Part shown: positions 60,974 to 64,000 of the stretch, piece after piece
Numbering within the stretch: the first letter of the stretch is position 1
Layout: each line of letters begins with the position of its first letter
Assembly (NCBI GenBank): GCA_036898135.1
Contig: CM072519.1
Span: 65,520,779-65,584,778 of the forward strand
DNA: 64,000 nucleotides
Source: Oncomelania hupensis
Lineage: Eukaryota > Mollusca > Gastropoda > Littorinimorpha > Pomatiopsidae
Direction: 5' to 3'
Notes under the pieces: generated by a model
Told to the model about the DNA's origin: nothing
Databases searched by the model: none
Seen by the model: only the letters and a program-made list of their open reading frames with translations
Position numbers and translations under genes: made by a program

Positions 60974-63020
60974 GGGTGCGAATGAATTGAGGTTTAATGT
61001 TTACACCCCATTGGGGTATCTATCATAAATAAGGTCCCAAAAATAATATGTCTGTTTACGACAACATAGAGGGAAAAAATACGATCGGTAGGTCGAATTT
61101 ATTTTTATACCTTTCCCACAATTTTTTTTTTGGGATGGAGGGGGGGGAGGAGGAGGTGTATCTTTTTTAATTTTGTTTTCAACGATGCCAAGAAAAGTAG
61201 GTCGCGCCAACAAATTAGGGTCGGTCGGGATACCGTAAAAAGACGTTTTTTGATTTTTTTTTTCCGATGGGTGTGGAAAATGCAATGTGCTCTCTAGCGT
61301 TTTGCTATAGAAGATTCGCTACAGGCACCCAACTCGAGCACTGCCCCTGTGGTCTTTGTCTCAGTGGTTGTCATGAACTGGCTAGTTTTAACTCTGCCTA
61401 TTACTATTCAGCCTTGTGTAGTAATTGTAACATTAGAGAGTTAGTATAGTACACAGCAGCAATGAAAGTACACACTGCGAGCCAGACCCTCACAGCCCAG
61501 TGACTCAGCACTTGAGCTTTGAATCGGACCGTTTTAACCAATGACCAGCAGGCTAAGCGGGTAGAGCCGGTTCTGATGGGTCAAAACCTACACACAGTTT
61601 TGGTCAGTCGTGTGTGAGACGAGGAAGAAGTAACATCTACTTAGATAGCAGAGAAATCTCTTCACTCATAGACCAGGAAGCAGGACTTTAGAATCTCCGA
61701 ATTCTATTAAGTCACAACGGGCCTGAACTTGTCAAACAGGTAAATGGACACCCTTCTGTTTCATCGTGATATATTTATATTATTGTTGAAATTATGTTTG
61801 TGGAATTTGCTATGCATAAATGTGAATTGTTAATCCGAATTTGCGTGACCATGTGGAAAAGCCGAACACGTGGCGAAACACGACCGGTTGCGCCGCCATG
61901 TTGTATACCGTACGGAACCACTGTTGTTTAACTTATATGTATGTTTGCAGACCAGTGGCTGTACCCGTGAATGTTTATATTATTATTAATTCTGTATGTG
62001 TATAGTTAGCCACGATTTATACTTATGTATGTATAGGAATTTAGAGTTGAGATTCCAGTGGACCCCGGAAGTAGCAGAATGTTCGTCGCTTATGTATAGA
62101 GATGTGGAGCTATCACTGAGGGCTACTTTGGCTTTCAGTGAGACGCTCTGCACAAACCGATTATTCAGGGTTGTGCAGAATTTCGTCTCTTATATTACAG
62201 ATGAGCAGGCGAGCTATCCTGAGCGCCCCACTCCACAGAAACGACGAGTTGGTTGAGGAGCCTCTACCGCACAAGTCGGACAGAGCTACCCGGAAAAACA
62301 CCCTGTCAGACCCCACAGCGTGGCAAGGGAACCCAACTACACAACGACACAGGTGGACCAGAAGCTACCTCACAGAAGGACTTCGCACGCACCATCTAGC
62401 AGTTAAGTGTATTCAACAAAGGTGCACTTAAACTGATCGAAACAGGACCACAGTAGTCCAACTCTTCAGAAACTGTAAAACGGACCACAGTTGTCCAGAT
62501 CTACATGAGATATAATAGCAAGTGCCCGAGGAAGATATAACAGCTGCCTAGACTATCAGCGATCGAACTATTAGCATTGACTGAGACTTTTTAAGTTAGA
62601 TCAGTACTTAGAGAATCTTGTATAGAGTAGAAGAAATAAATGTGTGATTTTAACTGTTATCAAGTGGCTGGACTACATATGATTCATAGCCGTGTGAAAG
62701 CTAGTGTGACAGTAATCTTTTACCATTTTATCTATCTATCTCTGTACCCCAACCTTAACACAGAACGAGCTAAACAAATAAATTTATTAAAGTAATTCAT
62801 AGGGTGACTTACTAGCAGTTCCCACCGAATAAACGTGAGGGTCCATAATTCCATTGTGCAGAGCCCATAAACCCCACGTGACAGTGGTTTTAAAGTCAAT
62901 ATAATTATTGCAGTAACAACATTTATGCTTTTTTGTTTTGGTGTGTAGATGTTCAATTTGAAAATACTTACGTACTGTCACCGTTGTCATTGCGCCGTGT
63001 GAGTAAAAACATAAAGTCTT
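60974..63020. other. Unassigned sequence
   Basis: No domain-bearing frame. AATAAA at about 62634 lies at the end of a mildly GC-rich stretch (61500-62640) that could be an untranslated region or solo LTR, but neither is shown. Confidence 0.4.
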
Positions 63021-63024
63021 ATTG

Positions 63025-63310
63025 TATTTTATTGTAATATTGTATTGTATTGTATTGTATTGTATTGTAGTATTGTATTGTATTGTAGTATTGTATTGTA
63101 TTGTATTGTTGTATTGTAGTATTGTATTGTATTGTAGTACTGTATTGTATTGTATTGTTGTATTGTATTGTAGTGTAGTGTACTGTAGTGTAGTATTGTA
63201 TTGTAGTGTAATATTGTATTGTATTGTATTGTAGTATTGTAGTGTGGTGTAGTGTTGTATTGTATTGTATTGTATTGTTTTTTGTAACAGTTTATGTACA
63301 ATACAATACA
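63025..63310. repeat. TATTG array, expanded LINE tail
   Basis: About 285 bases of TATTG with TAG/TGTAG variants, ending at ATACAATACAATACAAC against the LINE 3' end. The frames over it are artefacts. Confidence 0.92.
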
Positions 63311-64000
63311 ATACAACTTTATTCATCCCAAAGGGCAATTACATTATAAGTTTATGAGGCAGCATAAAGAAACTCAAAAAAATGTATCATAAACCAATTT
63401 TTGGAGAAAAAAAAAACAAAAAAACACAAGAAATACATAAATTTAAAAAACATCACACAAGCACACACACGCGAATCAAGATCACAAGTGATATCACAAA
63501 AGTCAACAAAATTCAACAAGTTGATTAAAAAGTTCAGCCAGTACACATAGACACTAAAGGGAGACTCTCACTATATAACAAATAAGATCCCCAAAGTGCA
63601 GAAAACTAAAAGCGGTTAGTACTATTAAGCAGTCGGATTGCACTGGGAATAAAAGATTTAGAACGCCGATTTCCCTTACAGATGGGCATAGCATATCGGC
63701 GTCTGGATGGCAACAGTGTGAACTCGGGTTTAAAAAACAATGTTCCTGATGACTATGAAGGATGCTCCCGGTTTTCCGTAAGATCTGCTGATCACAGAAA
63801 GAAGAAAGATCTCTCTGCCTAACTCCAATAATCTTTGAGCAGACATTGACTATGCTATTCAGGCTGTTCCTATCCTTCACAGTCAGACCGTGAAACCAAC
63901 AGATAAAAGAAAAAGTCAGCAAACTTTCTATAAAAGACTGGTAAAACAAACTGAGGATCTTTGTGTTTACAGAGAAGGATTTTAGTTTCCTAAGAAGATA
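63311..64000 (-). pseudogene. LINE 3' end with RT C-terminus (Rex/Babar- or CR1-like), runs off the window
   Basis: The minus-strand frame 63949-63554 reads MFYQSFIESLLTFSFICWF, then RNSLNSIVNVCSKIIGVRQR and HCFLNPSSHCC. This is the helical region after the RT catalytic domain in this LINE group. Residues after about 100 look frameshifted (CHPDADML instead of a RRY-M-P phrase). The 3' untranslated region ends, on the minus strand, with AATTGCCCTTTGGGATGAAT and AAAGTTGTATTGTATTG. The upstream coding part lies beyond position 64000. Confidence 0.72.

Noticed and set aside
62787..63338. Long Tyr/Asn/Thr and Val/Leu/Tyr frames
   Set aside because: They read the TATTG array.

Overview
This is a eukaryotic, animal-type nuclear window. 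Most of it is non-coding and repeat-rich, with long microsatellites, tRNA- and 5S-derived SINEs, LINE and LTR debris and fold-back DNA elements. It carries one host gene with a clear intron. The mix of repeats suggests a marine invertebrate, probably a lophotrochozoan such as a gastropod mollusc. That placement rests on recollection of repeat families, not on a search, and is only moderately sure.

The centre of interest is a complete virus-like element of about 16.6 kb at 10036-26604, related to Polintons/Mavericks and adintoviruses. It has diverged terminal inverted repeats (TIRs) starting AGAGATGG and ending CCATCTCT, and is flanked directly by the 5-bp repeat GCACA. It carries 15 apparently intact genes: a protein-primed family B DNA polymerase with an OTU-like N-terminus, a DDE integrase, an FtsK/HerA-type packaging ATPase, a double-jelly-roll major capsid candidate, likely minor virion proteins, and several small membrane proteins. 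Every gene starts in an A-rich context, mostly TAAAAATG. I found no adenain-type maturation protease. The structural genes sit in divergent pairs with very short shared intergenic regions, and the polymerase lies at the left. Such a set could support protein-primed copying, integration and particle assembly, so the copy may be a latent virus or a recently mobile transposon.

Layout: 1-9240 holds SINEs, microsatellites and a roughly 570-bp unclassified repeat. 9241-9480 is a THAP-like transposon remnant, followed by tRNA-type and 5S-type SINE pieces. 10036-26604 is the virus-like element. 28385-30118 is a two-exon gene for a secreted-then-anchored leucine-rich-repeat receptor-like protein. 31874-32683 is a CR1/L2-type LINE fragment. 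34032-35601 is an AT-rich inverted-repeat element with two nested insertions, one of them a chimeric tRNA/5S SINE with its own target-site duplication (TSD). 36312-39185 is a second fold-back element with TIRs of about 500 bp enclosing fragments of two transposon proteins. 39630-40545 is the RNase H end of another LINE. 41070-52721 holds several copies of one LINE 3' end with a GATAG tail. 50350-54480 is a decayed Gypsy-type LTR element that lacks reverse transcriptase and contains one of those LINE copies. 54700-63300 is mostly simple repeats. 63310-64000 is the 3' end of a further LINE on the minus strand, whose tail has grown into a TATTG array.

No rRNA or functional tRNA gene, CRISPR array or bacterial-type operon is present.
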